Below are positions 7,771-17,429 of a DNA stretch of 40,311 nucleotides, one piece after another. Source of the DNA: Priestia flexa NBRC 15715 (GTDB lineage: Bacteria; Bacillota; Bacilli; Bacillales; Bacillaceae_H); NCBI RefSeq assembly GCF_001591565.1, contig NZ_BCVD01000022.1, forward strand, positions 1-40,311, given 5' to 3'. The stretch's first letter is position 1. Every line of letters starts with the position of its first letter. The notes under the pieces were generated by a model. That model saw only the letters and a program-made list of their open reading frames with translations, searched no databases and was not told where the DNA came from. Both the position numbers and the translations under genes were made by a program.

Positions 7771-7850
7771 GTGTTTTCTCTTTGAATGAAACAATGGATA
7801 CAGGGTATACAAACAGTAAGGTCAAAATATTTTTAAAGGAGAGAATACGA

Positions 7851-8108
7851 ATGGAAACAGTGAATACAGGTGAGATTTTTACCATTGTGGATGAAAATGA
7901 ACAAGAACAGGATGTTGAAGTTTTAGGAAAGTTAACCGTAGACGGAGAAGAGTATGTTGCTGTTGCGTTTGTTGAAGAGCTATTGATTGAATCAGAAGAA
8001 GATATTGACGTCTTTTTCTTTCACATTGAACCAAACGGCGAATGGGCTAGCATTGAAGACGATGAAGAATTTGAACGCATTTCTACTTTATTTGAAAATA
8101 CGCATTAA
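7851..8108 (+). CDS. DUF1292 family protein
   Basis: 85 residues, very acidic. It starts at ATG 7851 with AAAGGAGAG 8 nt upstream. A longer reading from 7728 is rejected because it would translate through the terminator at 7740-7770. The sequence FTIVDENEQEQDVEVLGKLTV, then YVAVAFVEE and a final DDEEFERI, is the DUF1292 (YrzB-like) pattern of small cytosolic Bacillota proteins. Function is unknown. A terminator follows at once, so it is a single gene. Confidence 0.88.
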   Translation: METVNTGEIFTIVDENEQEQDVEVLGKLTVDGEEYVAVAFVEELLIESEEDIDVFFFHIEPNGEWASIEDDEEFERISTLFENTH

Positions 8109-8111
8109 ATC

Positions 8112-8136
8112 AACTACGGCAGTCGCCGTGGTTTTT
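8112..8136 (+). terminator. Rho-independent terminator
   Basis: 9-bp stem (8112-8120 with 8125-8133, one G-T pair), 4-nt loop, T5. Confidence 0.8.
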
Positions 8137-8214
8137 GCTCCCTTATATTCCCGCTTATAAAACCACACTCACTTTCAAATTCTATACGTATCTACACGAT
8201 ATAAGAGGTAGGGC

Positions 8215-8969
8215 ATGTTTAAGAAATTAATGGTTATTTTACTTTTGATTACCTGTTTTTTTCTGCTTTTTCAATGGGATGTAAAACAAGGATATAAAAA
8301 GTACACGAAGGCTCACCCATACAGGGAAACTACAGCGTATACCGGAAAGCTAACGATGTTTCCTTTCCAGAAGGAAGCAAGCTATATACATCATTATTAA
8401 CAGACATGAAACAAGCGGAAAGCTATATTTACCTTCAGTTTTTTATCTTTCGAGATGATCCAATTAGCATGAAGTTCATTGAATTACTAAAAGAAAAAGC
8501 CAAACATGGCGTGGACGTCAAATTTTCGGTGGATCGCTTTGGTGGGAAAGACATTTCATCATCATTAATTAAAGAGATGGAAGAGAGTGGCATTGAGTTT
8601 GCATTTAGTCGACCTTTGCAATTTCCTCACCTTTTTTATAGTTTAAATCACCGAAATCATCGAAAGCTCGTTGCAATTGACGGCCATACGTCTTATATTG
8701 GCGGATTTAATATTGGAGAAGAGTATTTAGGCAACAACGAAAAGTTAGGATATTGGCGTGATTATCACCTTCGAATTCAAGGGAACGGTACGTATGAAAT
8801 CGAAAAGCAGTTTTTAAAAGATTGGGGAGAAGATACGGGCGCTACTAAAAACCCCCATTCTTTAAACAAAACGGCGTCTTCGAACAATCAATCAGCCTAT
8901 CAGCTTGTTTTCGCAACTGGAGAAACGCTCGAAAATCAAGTGTTAGATATTGATGACATTCCTATCTAG
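8215..8969 (+). pseudogene. Broken cardiolipin synthase / phospholipase D family gene
   Basis: ATG 8215 opens a membrane-anchored N-terminus (one helix ~5-22) that shifts frame around 8360-8370. In that frame it stops at 8400; the correct continuation is one base out of register (FPEGSKLYTSLLTDMKQAES) and runs to TAG 8967. The second part has one full HKD motif (HRKLVAID) plus GGFNIGEEY, as in the first half of YwjE/Cls-type cardiolipin synthases (~400 residues). The second HKD half is absent: the protein ends at TLENQVLDIDD, where the family normally continues to its second catalytic domain. So it carries a frameshift and a 3' truncation, and a working two-HKD active site is not possible. 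Confidence 0.85.
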
Positions 8970-9017
8970 GAAAAGTTATTAGTAAATACGCCTGAATGGA
9001 TTTACTATTATTTTTAA

Positions 9018-9044
9018 CAAGCCGACGCATATTACGTCAGCTTG
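9018..9044. terminator. Imperfect hairpin between convergent genes
   Basis: 10-bp stem with one mismatch (9018-9027 with 9035-9044), T5 lying on the left side. It could end the minus-strand RpiR transcript or be a remnant of the terminator of the broken gene. Confidence 0.45.
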
Positions 9045-9766
9045 TATACTTCTCTGGCCGTTGCTTCAAGTATGTACATGACAGGAAGCTGAGTAGTGAT
9101 GTTAAGTGGAAGATTCGCGATTTCTCTACGCTCTTCCGTTGCGTAGTATGGAATGACAATATGCGATAGGTGCGCTAAGGTAGAGGATTTTGTGTTGGTA
9201 ATGCTGATAATCTTGCTTCCTTCTTCCTTTAACCGCGTGACTTGATCCACCGTTTGCGGGGATTCTCCTGACACGGAGAGCGCAATGGTAATACTATTAT
9301 CAAGTTGCTGAGCGTTAATGGGAAAGTAGGGGTCATTAATCGCAATTGAAAACTTTCCTAAGCTTGAAAAATAACGTGCTCCGTACTGCGCTAATATACC
9401 TGAACTTCCAAAGCCAACGAAGAGAACATGATTAGCTCTTACGACCTCATGGGCTGCTTCGGTAATAACTTCATCAAGATTTCCCTTTAATGTACGCTCC
9501 ATAAATTCATACGCGAACTCTTTCATTCCTTTTACACTTTCTTCGCTTTCGCTTTCTAAATACAGCTTTAGCTTTACTTTAAATTCACTAAATCCGTCAC
9601 AGCCTACTTTTCTACAAAAACGTAAAATTGTTGAGGTAGATACATGAGTGGCGGTTGCCAAGTCTCGAATACGCATATAGATGACCTGTTCACCGTTGTT
9701 TAAAATATAATTGTAGATGTTATAATCTAAGTCATTAAACGTTGAAATAACTTCACTTGAAAACAT
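9032..9766 (-). CDS. RpiR/MurR family transcriptional regulator (HTH plus SIS)
   Basis: 244 residues. The N-terminal HTH_6 domain (~1-75) has the recognition region HVSTSTILRFCRKVGCDGF. The C-terminal SIS domain (~105-235), which in the family binds sugar phosphates, has VLFVGFGSSGILAQYGARYF and SVSGESPQTVDQV. It is divergent from the 6-phospho-beta-glucosidase gene at 9912, with 145 bp between the starts. It probably controls that gene in response to a phosphorylated beta-glucoside or glucose 6-phosphate (inference from context). Its stop lies within the hairpin shared with the broken phospholipase gene. Confidence 0.9.
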   Translation of the reverse strand: MFSSEVISTFNDLDYNIYNYILNNGEQVIYMRIRDLATATHVSTSTILRFCRKVGCDGFSEFKVKLKLYLESESEESVKGMKEFAYEFMERTLKGNLDEVITEAAHEVVRANHVLFVGFGSSGILAQYGARYFSSLGKFSIAINDPYFPINAQQLDNSITIALSVSGESPQTVDQVTRLKEEGSKIISITNTKSSTLAHLSHIVIPYYATEERREIANLPLNITTQLPVMYILEATAREVYKLT

Positions 9767-9778
9767 AATTAATCTCCC

Positions 9779-9834
9779 TGTGTAACAGTATGTTTTTATT
9801 GTGTAACAAGTTTCATTATGAGAGACACGTGTCT
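9779..9834. promoter_or_regulatory. Candidate RpiR operator region
   Basis: TGTGTAACA occurs at 9779-9787 and again at 9800-9808, 21 bp apart (two helical turns). A perfect 12-bp palindrome AGACACGTGTCT lies at 9823-9834. All are in the divergent gap between the regulator and the glucosidase, where operators are expected. Confidence 0.5.
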
Positions 9835-9836
9835 AA

Positions 9837-11378
<1,542 letters not shown>

Positions 11379-11383
11379 GTAGG

Positions 11384-11414
11384 AAAGAGGCTGGGTCAGT
11401 CCCAGCCTCTTTTA
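11384..11414. terminator. Strong terminator after the glucosidase
   Basis: 12-bp perfect stem (11384-11395 with 11401-11412 region), 5-nt loop, T-run. A-rich upstream arm allows use in both directions. Confidence 0.9.
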
Positions 11415-11416
11415 AT

Positions 11417-11536
11417 TTAATTCGTTTTTGGCGTTCCGTGAATATAACCTGGAGCTGGCTTAAGAATAGGGGCTTGTCCAGTTGCTTTTGGTTCTTCAAT
11501 ATATGAAAACTCTTCTTGTCCATCAAAGGAGACTGA
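11417..11536 (-). pseudogene. Possible C-terminal stub of a lost minus-strand gene
   Basis: The minus strand reads SFDGQEEFSYIEEPKATGQ, then PAPGYIHGTPKTN and TAA (11417-11419), immediately before the bidirectional terminator. The composition looks like real protein and the stop-terminator geometry fits a gene end. There is no start, and upstream it runs into the antisense of the rhodanese gene. I do not recognise it; chance is possible. Confidence 0.3.
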
Positions 11537-11539
11537 AAA

Positions 11540-11899
11540 ATGGATTATGTATTTTATATAGTCGTAGCACTGTTTACTTTTTTCATGGTGAAGCAATTCT
11601 TTCCCACAAAAGGAATTAGAGAAATTTCAACAGCAACCTTAAAACAAGAACTAAACGATCGCAATAAACAATATATTGATGTTCGTACACCGGGAGAGTT
11701 TCGAGGGAATAAAATTCGAGGATTTACGAATATTCCTCTTCAACAGCTTGACCAAAATACAAGCAGCTTATTAAAAGACAAAGAAGTTATTGTTATTTGT
11801 CAAAGCGGGATGAGAAGTAAAGCAGCATGCAAGCTTCTTAAAAAGAAAGGCTTCAATCACATTACAAATGTTAAAGGCGGAATGAATGCTTGGAATTAA
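11540..11899 (+). CDS. Membrane-anchored rhodanese-like protein
   Basis: 119 residues: one N-terminal transmembrane helix (~3-21, DYVFYIVVALFTFFMV) then a single rhodanese domain (~28-119). The active-site loop CQSGMRSKAA carries the catalytic Cys, and YIDVRTPGEFRGNKIRG is the typical earlier motif. It matches YqhL-type proteins. Such proteins transfer or carry sulfur from donors such as thiosulfate; the acceptor is unknown. AAAGGAGA lies ~8 nt before ATG 11540. It stands alone between two terminated units. Confidence 0.9.
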   Translation: MDYVFYIVVALFTFFMVKQFFPTKGIREISTATLKQELNDRNKQYIDVRTPGEFRGNKIRGFTNIPLQQLDQNTSSLLKDKEVIVICQSGMRSKAACKLLKKKGFNHITNVKGGMNAWN

Positions 11900-11994
11900 T
11901 ATGAATCAGGAAATAGAAAACGATAAAATGAATTTAATAAACAAGCCCAAGAAAAACTAAAGCTACTAGGATAATCAAACGGAGGAGGGATGAG

Positions 11995-12375
11995 ATGAGT
12001 AATCAAGATATAAAAGCTAAAGAAACAACGAAAGATTCAAAGTATATTCAGCAGCATCTCGCGAATGAACGAACGTTTCTAGCTTGGCTTCGAACGGCTA
12101 TTTCAATTATTGGTGTGGGTTTTTTAGTAACAAATCTACACTTTACAATGCGAGCTACACTATCTCCGCTTGGTGATCAACTTGCAACAATCATTGGCAT
12201 TTTATCTGTAGGAGTAGGAATTGTTACGATTATTGTTTCAGCTGTGGCATATGTGAGAAAGATTGAAGCCATTAACAGTCAAACATTCCGCCCAGCCGTC
12301 ATCAGCATGGTACTTCTCGGTGTATTTGTCATTATTATTTCGCTTATTTTTGGCACTTATTTCTTTATCATTTAA
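11995..12375 (+). CDS. DUF202 (YidH) family membrane protein
   Basis: 126 residues. The hallmark motif LANERTFLAWLRTAISIIGVG is present at ~24-44 and three hydrophobic helices follow (~37-57, 70-92, 103-125). GGAGGAGG is 8-10 nt before ATG 11995. The family is widespread and integral in the cytoplasmic membrane; function is not known. It is the first gene of a run of small membrane or coiled-coil proteins up to the terminator at 13215. Confidence 0.9.
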   Translation: MSNQDIKAKETTKDSKYIQQHLANERTFLAWLRTAISIIGVGFLVTNLHFTMRATLSPLGDQLATIIGILSVGVGIVTIIVSAVAYVRKIEAINSQTFRPAVISMVLLGVFVIIISLIFGTYFFII

Positions 12376-12393
12376 GAGCTTTCACAGCGTAGT

Positions 12394-12640
12394 ATGATTA
12401 ACTGTTCAAGGGCAATCATCCGATCAGCTTCAGCAGTTTATATGGGGTGTTATCATTGGTTTGCCTGCGACTATCGTCATGCTTGCTGGTGTCTTCATCG
12501 CATTGAAACATCACCTTCCGCTTATAGCTGCTATAGCAATAGGTATCATGTGCTGGCTAGTATGTTTAAGTTTACAAAAAGGAATTGAACTACTTATCAC
12601 AGTAAGACGATATGGTTCAATCGAATCATACTGCGCATGA
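12394..12640 (+). pseudogene. Frame-disrupted small membrane protein gene
   Basis: An ORF beginning at ATG 12394 gives an odd Cys/His/Tyr-rich peptide, whereas the next frame, open from 12398 to TGA 12638-12640, gives a sensible membrane protein: QQFIWGVIIGLPATIVMLAG, a second helix LIAAIAIGIMCWLVCL, and the end TVRRYGSIESYCA. That frame has no start codon of its own near its beginning. A single extra base around 12401-12407 would join ATG 12394 to it. It is therefore probably a broken gene of the DUF202 operon, with two transmembrane helices. The family is not recognised. Confidence 0.6.
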
Positions 12641-12744
12641 GAAACTTATGCTAAGATTGTAAAATACTAAATGATAAGCCATTATATAGAAAAAATGGAT
12701 AGTAGAAGTGGAAAAGCAAATGATTGTGAGGTGACAGCACCATA

Positions 12745-13008
12745 ATGAAAGCTCTTTATAATAGTTTTGCAAATTTGTTTTTTCTCTTAGGTGGATGCTT
12801 TTTAATAAGCCCGCTGTTATTATATCGCTTTATTCACAGTGATTATGACCGGTATATCTGGGTTATTAATGGTCCTTATCCGTTTAGTCATTTAGGAAGC
12901 GGCCCCTTTCAAATACTGGCAGGAGTTTTATTTCTTAGCATAGCGGTTCTTTTTCTAGTTACGGGTTTATTATTTCGAATCAGCGCAAAAAACGTTGAGT
13001 TAGACTGA
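12745..13008 (+). CDS. Small membrane protein with two transmembrane helices
   Basis: 87 residues with hydrophobic helices at ~8-28 and ~57-79, separated by a loop containing YDRYIWVINGPYPFSHLGSG. GAGGTG lies ~11 nt before ATG 12745, a rather long spacing. It precedes a coiled-coil gene by 20 bp and shares its terminator, suggesting a two-gene unit. The family is not recognised. Confidence 0.7.
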   Translation: MKALYNSFANLFFLLGGCFLISPLLLYRFIHSDYDRYIWVINGPYPFSHLGSGPFQILAGVLFLSIAVLFLVTGLLFRISAKNVELD

Positions 13009-13028
13009 CGAAAAGCGGAGGAGAAAAG

Positions 13029-13187
13029 ATGAAAGATATTATTGCAGAATTAGAGAGAATGAAAAAAGATATTTCGGAGCGTTTCGATAGTTTAAAAACA
13101 AATATCGAGCAGGATTTAGGTGGAATTGATAAACAGATTGAGTCATTGGAAAAGTTGCGAACATCACCTAAAAAGCAAAGCGAATAA
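13029..13187 (+). CDS. Small coiled-coil protein
   Basis: 52 residues, preceded by a strong GGAGGAG (about 13016-13022). The sequence DIIAELERMKKDISERFDSL and onward to ~43 is one long amphipathic helix with heptad spacing, ending in a basic tail (SPKKQSE). It follows the two-helix membrane protein by 20 bp. It is likely a cytosolic oligomeric partner of it (inference). An overlapping longer frame from 13120 is not coding because it runs through the terminator at 13215. Confidence 0.7.
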   Translation: MKDIIAELERMKKDISERFDSLKTNIEQDLGGIDKQIESLEKLRTSPKKQSE

Positions 13188-13214
13188 CATATACATAATC
13201 AGTAAGCGAGTATT

Positions 13215-13254
13215 ACCAAAAAGGACGATAATGTTTATCTTCCTTTTTGGTTTG
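13215..13254 (+). terminator. Long-stem terminator of the small membrane protein cluster
   Basis: Two stacked stems, 11 bp (13215-13225 with 13241-13251) and 5 bp (13227-13231 with 13235-13239), around a 3-nt loop, ending in T's. Confidence 0.85.
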
Positions 13255-13357
13255 TTAACACGTAGTAAAAAAGAAACACGGATGCTAGCCTGTGAGAAGA
13301 TGAAGAACGTTATTCCTCATCTTCAAAAACAATCATCACTCCAACAATCTCTTTTAA

Positions 13358-13465
13358 TCAATTATATTTTACTTTTACCTCATACATTCCGTCACCATAA
13401 CCAGATTTCGAGATTGCGCCGTTTGAAACTACCACCCCTTGCTCATTTGAAATGTCTACATCCAT
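13358..13465 (-). pseudogene. C-terminal stub of an unknown gene joined to the truncated acetyltransferase
   Basis: The minus strand reads VDISNEQGVVVSNGAIS, then KSGYGDGMYEVKVKYN and TGA (13358-13360). The GYGDGxYxVxV ending resembles tails of small DUF4241-like proteins, a weak similarity. An ATG at 13465 opens the frame but has no ribosome site. The acetyltransferase reading ends inside it, so a deletion probably joined the 3' end of one gene to the 5' part of another. Confidence 0.5.
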
Positions 13466-13779
13466 CTAAATAATTTAACAGACGGATCAAATAAGCTAAT
13501 CGCGTAGCGGGCACGGTTGTCGTGTTCATTTATCACAAGTCTGGCTTGACCAACGAAGCGGCCGTTATATTCTACGCACCATTCAAGTTTGTTTTTACGA
13601 ATAGCTTCGACAAATTTTAATGCACGCTCTCTTGTTTTGGGCTGAATATCTGAAGGGGTACCGCCATACATACGGACGAGCTCTGGATGTGTTTCTATTT
13701 GAAGATAATCATCAACGTCACGATCAATGGGTTGACGAAGTATTACTTTTTCACCTTGGATAATAGGAACATCATTCAC
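13456..13779 (-). pseudogene. GNAT (RimJ-like) acetyltransferase missing its 3' half
   Basis: 107 residues with a normal start: GAGGTGA lies upstream of the ATG at 13779 and 10 bp separate it from the yunG stop. IIQGEKVILRQPIDRDVDDY and VGQARLVINEHDNRARYAISLFDPSVK match the N-terminal half of RimJ-type GNAT enzymes. The protein stops exactly where the acetyl-CoA binding segment (normally WGKGxGT...) should begin, replaced by KLFRWM. So the catalytic core is absent. The joined sequence beyond is the stub of another gene. Confidence 0.8.
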
Positions 13780-13789
13780 TTACTTCACC

Positions 13790-14146
13790 TCATTTATGTA
13801 GAAGGTTTATTTTAACCTGTTCTTTCAAGTAGACATACTGTTGGGCATTTGTATCTTGAAAAGCTTCACTGCGACTTGAAGGAATATGCTGATACGATAT
13901 AGGTTGATTAAACTGCGAAGCGGTTAGGTCGTAGTATTCATCATTAATCCGATTGTAGAAGTGCCAACCTTCAGCAGCGGGTGTTTTTACAATATCTCCT
14001 CCAAACAAGTCGTGGATTACTAAAGATGTGACCCCACACTGACCTTTGGCTGGATTTTCTTTCGTCCATTTTGAGCTAGAGTGGAGCGACCATGCCCTTG
14101 TGAATACGCTAAATAGGGAGGCGATATCAATATTTAATTCATTCAT
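13790..14146 (-). CDS. yunG: YunG family protein
   Basis: 118 residues. The motif SSKWTKENPAKGQCGVTSLVIHDLFGGDI, followed by EGWHFYNRINDEYYDLTASQF, is characteristic of YunG-like proteins. The conserved Cys (GQCGVT) and a His (GWHFYN) resemble a papain-like or transglutaminase-like arrangement, but activity has not been shown as far as I know. It is transcribed ahead of the truncated acetyltransferase. The start ATG 14146 gives the family length. Confidence 0.82.
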   Translation of the reverse strand: MNELNIDIASLFSVFTRAWSLHSSSKWTKENPAKGQCGVTSLVIHDLFGGDIVKTPAAEGWHFYNRINDEYYDLTASQFNQPISYQHIPSSRSEAFQDTNAQQYVYLKEQVKINLLHK

Positions 14147-14319
14147 ACAAAACCTCTGTTGTTAATATTTTCTATATTATACCTGATTATGTAGGATATT
14201 GCTAGATAAAGACAAAATCTAGTGAATAAAATGAACAAAATGCACATAAAAGACGTTTTACTTATTAAAATGTTTGGAAAAAGATGCTACAGTTGTAGTA
14301 TGATATTATTATCAACACT

Positions 14320-14460
14320 CTATTTAAAAGTGATTTCGGTGTTTTAGATGCGAAATTTTTTTACTTTTTCATCACTTTTGAATAGTTTCTAATCATCATA
14401 CAATTAGACTGTGATATAGTTATAGTAGTGACGAAAAAGATAGGTTCCTACATCGCATCT
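14320..14460 (+). other. Structured leader/intergenic region upstream of mqo
   Basis: In the 383-bp gap before mqo a 15-bp inverted repeat with one G-T pair joins 14320-14334 to 14371-14385. Its loop contains AGATGCGA (14346-14353), whose complement TCGCATCT lies at 14453-14460, so two structures compete. A TATAGT at 14421-14426 may be a -10 element, but no good -35 is seen. Confidence 0.45.
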
Positions 14461-14529
14461 CGGTTTAGCTAATTAAGAAGGGGAACATCTACATCTTTTT
14501 TGAAAATTTAGGGGATGGGGAAGGTTATC

Positions 14530-16032
14530 ATGAGCAACGTACAGACAAAAACAGACGTTATCTTAATAGGCGCCGGCATTATGAGCGCGACTTTAGGGTC
14601 GTTACTCAAAGAGCTGGCACCTGAGTGGAAAATTAAAGTATTTGAGTCACTGACAGACGCGGGAGAAGAAAGTTCAAACGAATGGAATAATGCAGGAACG
14701 GGGCACTCTGCATTATGTGAGCTTAACTACACATCTGAAAAAGCAGATGGATCTATCGATATTACAAAGGCAGTAAATATTAATGAACAGTTTCAGCTAT
14801 CAAGGCAGTTCTGGTCTTATCTCGTAAATAGTAACTTAATTGGTAATCCTAAAGACTTTATCATGCCGATTCCACATATGAGCCTAGTACAAGGTGACCA
14901 AAATGTTTCCTTTCTGAAGAAACGTTTTGAAGCGCTTTCAAAGAATCCGCTATTTAAAGGAATGGAATTTTCAGATGACCCAAACAAGTTAAAAGATTGG
15001 GTGCCACTTATTATGAATGGTCGTAAGGTAACTGAACCAATCGCGGCAACTAAAATTGATGAGGGGACAGACGTCAATTTTGGTTCTTTAACGCGCATGC
15101 TATTTGATCATTTGAAAACAAAAAACGTAGAGCTTAACTATCGACATAGCGTAAAAAACATTAAACGTACAAGCGATGGACTTTGGGAGCTTAAAGTTCA
15201 AAACTTAAATACGGGTTTAACTGAATACCATCAAGCTAAGTTCGTCTTTATTGGAGCTGGTGGAGGGAGCTTACCGCTTTTACAAAAAACAGGTATTCCT
15301 GAGTCAAAGCGTATCGGTGGATTCCCAGTAAGTGGACTCTTCATGGTCTGTAACAACCCGGAGGTTATCGAGCAGCATCATGGAAAAGTGTATGGAAAAG
15401 CAAAAGTGGGTGCACCACCGATGTCAGTACCTCACTTAGACACGCGTTATATTGGAAACAAAAAAGCGCTGCTGTTTGGACCATTTGCCGGGTTCTCACC
15501 AAAATTCTTAAAAACAGGTTCGAATTTAGATCTTATTGGCTCAGTGAAGCCAAACAATATCTTAACAATGCTTGCTGCTGGGGTTAAAGAAATGGCCCTT
15601 ACAAAATACTTAATTCAACAGGTTATGTTGTCTAATGAAAAGCGTGTGGAAGAGCTTCGTGAATTTATTCCAGATGCAAAAGGAGAAGACTGGGATATTG
15701 TTGTAGCTGGTCAGCGCGTACAGGTTATTAAAGACACGGAAGCTGGCGGAAGAGGAACGCTTCAATTTGGTACAGAAGTTGTAAGCTCTTCAGACGGAAC
15801 GGTAGCTGCGCTTCTAGGTGCATCACCTGGAGCTTCAACCGCTGTTCACGTCATGCTTGAAGTATTAGAAAAATGCTTCCCAGATCAAATGAACGCTTGG
15901 GAGCCAAAAATTAAAGAAATGATTCCATCATACGGCATGTCGCTTTCTGACAATCCGGCGTTTTTCGAGAAGATTTATGCTTCAACTTCGCATACGCTTG
16001 GCTTGAGTGAGAAGGAATCGGTTTATAATTGA
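14530..16032 (+). CDS. mqo: Malate:quinone oxidoreductase
   Basis: 500 residues. This FAD-dependent peripheral membrane enzyme oxidises malate to oxaloacetate and passes electrons to menaquinone, linking the citric acid cycle to respiration. The FAD-binding start is [18 protein letters not shown], followed by [21 protein letters not shown], a signature of Mqo, and [20 protein letters not shown] near the end. I prefer ATG 14530, which has GGGGAAGG 5-6 nt upstream, over ATG 14515, which lacks properly spaced ribosome-binding sequence. It is a single gene with its own terminator. Confidence 0.95.
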   Translation: MSNVQTKTDVILIGAGIMSATLGSLLKELAPEWKIKVFESLTDAGEESSNEWNNAGTGHSALCELNYTSEKADGSIDITKAVNINEQFQLSRQFWSYLVNSNLIGNPKDFIMPIPHMSLVQGDQNVSFLKKRFEALSKNPLFKGMEFSDDPNKLKDWVPLIMNGRKVTEPIAATKIDEGTDVNFGSLTRMLFDHLKTKNVELNYRHSVKNIKRTSDGLWELKVQNLNTGLTEYHQAKFVFIGAGGGSLPLLQKTGIPESKRIGGFPVSGLFMVCNNPEVIEQHHGKVYGKAKVGAPPMSVPHLDTRYIGNKKALLFGPFAGFSPKFLKTGSNLDLIGSVKPNNILTMLAAGVKEMALTKYLIQQVMLSNEKRVEELREFIPDAKGEDWDIVVAGQRVQVIKDTEAGGRGTLQFGTEVVSSSDGTVAALLGASPGASTAVHVMLEVLEKCFPDQMNAWEPKIKEMIPSYGMSLSDNPAFFEKIYASTSHTLGLSEKESVYN

Positions 16033-16052
16033 GAGAATACTATAGTTAGAAA

Positions 16053-16087
16053 AGAACCCATTACCTTGTTCAGGTGATGGGTTTTTC
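16053..16087 (+). terminator. Rho-independent terminator of mqo
   Basis: 12-bp stem with one G-T pair (16055-16066 with 16072-16083), 5-nt loop, T5. Confidence 0.9.
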
Positions 16088-16151
16088 ATAAAGAAAGGCC
16101 GAAAAACTTTCTTTTATACATATTTCTGTTATATCATTTCGTGATTATTTA

Positions 16152-16180
16152 TTGAGATAATAAGACTTTTGGTTTATAAT
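16152..16180 (+). promoter_or_regulatory. Sigma-A promoter with a ~110-nt structured leader
   Basis: TTGAGA (16152-16157), 17-bp spacer, TATAAT (16175-16180). The leader to ATG 16298 contains AGATTGAA (16197-16204) complementary to TTCAATCT (16241-16248), with an inner palindrome GAAATATATTTC (16211-16222) that competes with a second inner hairpin. Confidence 0.7.
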
Positions 16181-16297
16181 GGAATTAACCATTAAAAGAT
16201 TGAATTTTCTGAAATATATTTCGGTTCCAAAAACGAAATTTTCAATCTCAACGATGAAAAACTGAAAACACACTAAAAATTTTGAGGAGGGGCTTTT

Positions 16298-16561
16298 ATG
16301 GAATGGAAGTATTGGAAAGTCGTATTACGCTATGGTCATGTAGGAAAACGAAAAGATGTGACGGTTGCACGCTATCTCGTAACGCCTTCTCATTATAATT
16401 TAGTCATGGTGATGGACATTGGAAAAGAAATGCCTGGCGTAAAAAGTGAGGGAGTTGTTCGATTAACGGAAGTCGGGTTAGAAGAGTACCTGGCTGGCAA
16501 GAGAGCAGAAACGGAAAACTTTTACTTACAGCAGCTTTTTAATTACGAGCTGAGAGCATAG
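16298..16561 (+). CDS. Small conserved-looking protein of unknown function
   Basis: 87 residues, cytosolic, mixed alpha/beta character with no signal or membrane segment. GAGGAGGGG precedes ATG 16298. It begins MEWKYWKVVLRYGHVG and has a Glu/Lys-rich helical end. A consensus promoter and a structured leader show it is expressed and perhaps controlled after transcription begins. I do not recognise the family. It is a single gene. Confidence 0.7.
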   Translation: MEWKYWKVVLRYGHVGKRKDVTVARYLVTPSHYNLVMVMDIGKEMPGVKSEGVVRLTEVGLEEYLAGKRAETENFYLQQLFNYELRA

Positions 16562-16889
16562 AAAAACTTTCATTAAGAAGCACCACTTAATTTATTTCTT
16601 CTACTACCTTCATCTTCTACCATGCAAGCTGAGCTGTTAACTGTTCCACAACTAGCCTTCAACGAAAACAGTATTCATTGTGTTCCAACATAGAAACAAG
16701 AATAGCTGAAAGATATAAATAGCTAGCGGTTCTTTTTCGGATGTAAGTAGATTCAAGTGTTGATCCGCCTAACCATTAAACTCTCGGTAAGACCTAAGAC
16801 GTAGTTGAAATTGATTCTCCAGCAGCTGTTTGAACATTTAATGCTTCTCTATACTTAAGTACATACAAAAAATAGTTGGAGAAGAGAGT
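16562..16889. other. Intergenic, possible decayed minus-strand reading frame
   Basis: No intact gene. One minus-strand frame gives short protein-like pieces broken by stops (for example YREALNVQTAAGESISTTS and STYIRKRTASYLYLSAILV), which may be the trace of a dead gene or chance. No terminator of note. Confidence 0.25.
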
Positions 16890-17138
16890 ATGACTGAAAC
16901 CATAATAAACCTTGTAGAAGAGTGGGGAATCTGGGGTGTCCTTCTTTCCTTGTTTATTGAAGGGAGTGCATTCCCCTTTATTGGAACATTTTTTATCGTA
17001 ACGGTAGGCTTTATTTTAGATTTGTCTTGGTTTGGAATCGGTGGGATTTCTCTATTAGGAAGCTTCTTATATGCTGTAGGTAGTTATCTTCCTTATAGAA
17101 CAACATGCATTTATTTTCAATGTCTAAAAAGGTTTTAA
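16890..17138 (+). pseudogene. DedA family membrane protein, truncated to its N-terminus
   Basis: 82 codons from ATG 16890 (GGAGAAGAGAG upstream). The sequence IEGSAFPFIGTFFIVTVGFI, then GSFLYAVGSYLPY, is the DedA (SNARE-associated) start, in a family of ~200-residue membrane proteins involved in lipid scrambling and envelope homeostasis. After SYLPY the protein becomes RTTCIYFQCLKRF and stops. No DedA sequence follows in any frame up to the cold-shock gene, so about 60 percent of the gene has been lost. Confidence 0.8.
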
Positions 17139-17429
17139 AATAGCTTAAAAACCTCCTGTTGCTGGTTAGAGCTAATTCTTTAGTGAATCAGTTTTGTTTA
17201 GAGATGAAAATGACAAGATATCATCTTTTAGCGAATGTCATAGGGCTCTTTCTTCTTTTCTGCATTTGCTATAGTAACTTTTATATGATAAAATTAAGTT
17301 AATTATTTTTGTTCGGTATAGAATCAAGAGAAAAGAAATCTGTTCCATCGAAATTTCAATCTTAAGATAGTATGGTTGGACAAGGGTAGTAATACATATG
17401 TGGATTATTCCACAGCAGGAGGCAATATT

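Noticed and set aside
7728-7850. Upstream extension of the DUF1292 protein
   Set aside because: It would translate through the terminator of the LysM-3D gene; the ATG at 7851 has a strong ribosome site.
12394-12588. ORF of 64 codons rich in Cys, His and Tyr
   Set aside because: It is the out-of-phase reading of the broken membrane gene; the adjacent frame gives a far better membrane protein.
13120-13473. Plus-strand ORF of 117 codons
   Set aside because: It overlaps the coiled-coil gene, reads through the terminator at 13215-13254, and has no ribosome site; the minus strand carries the recognisable gene fragments.
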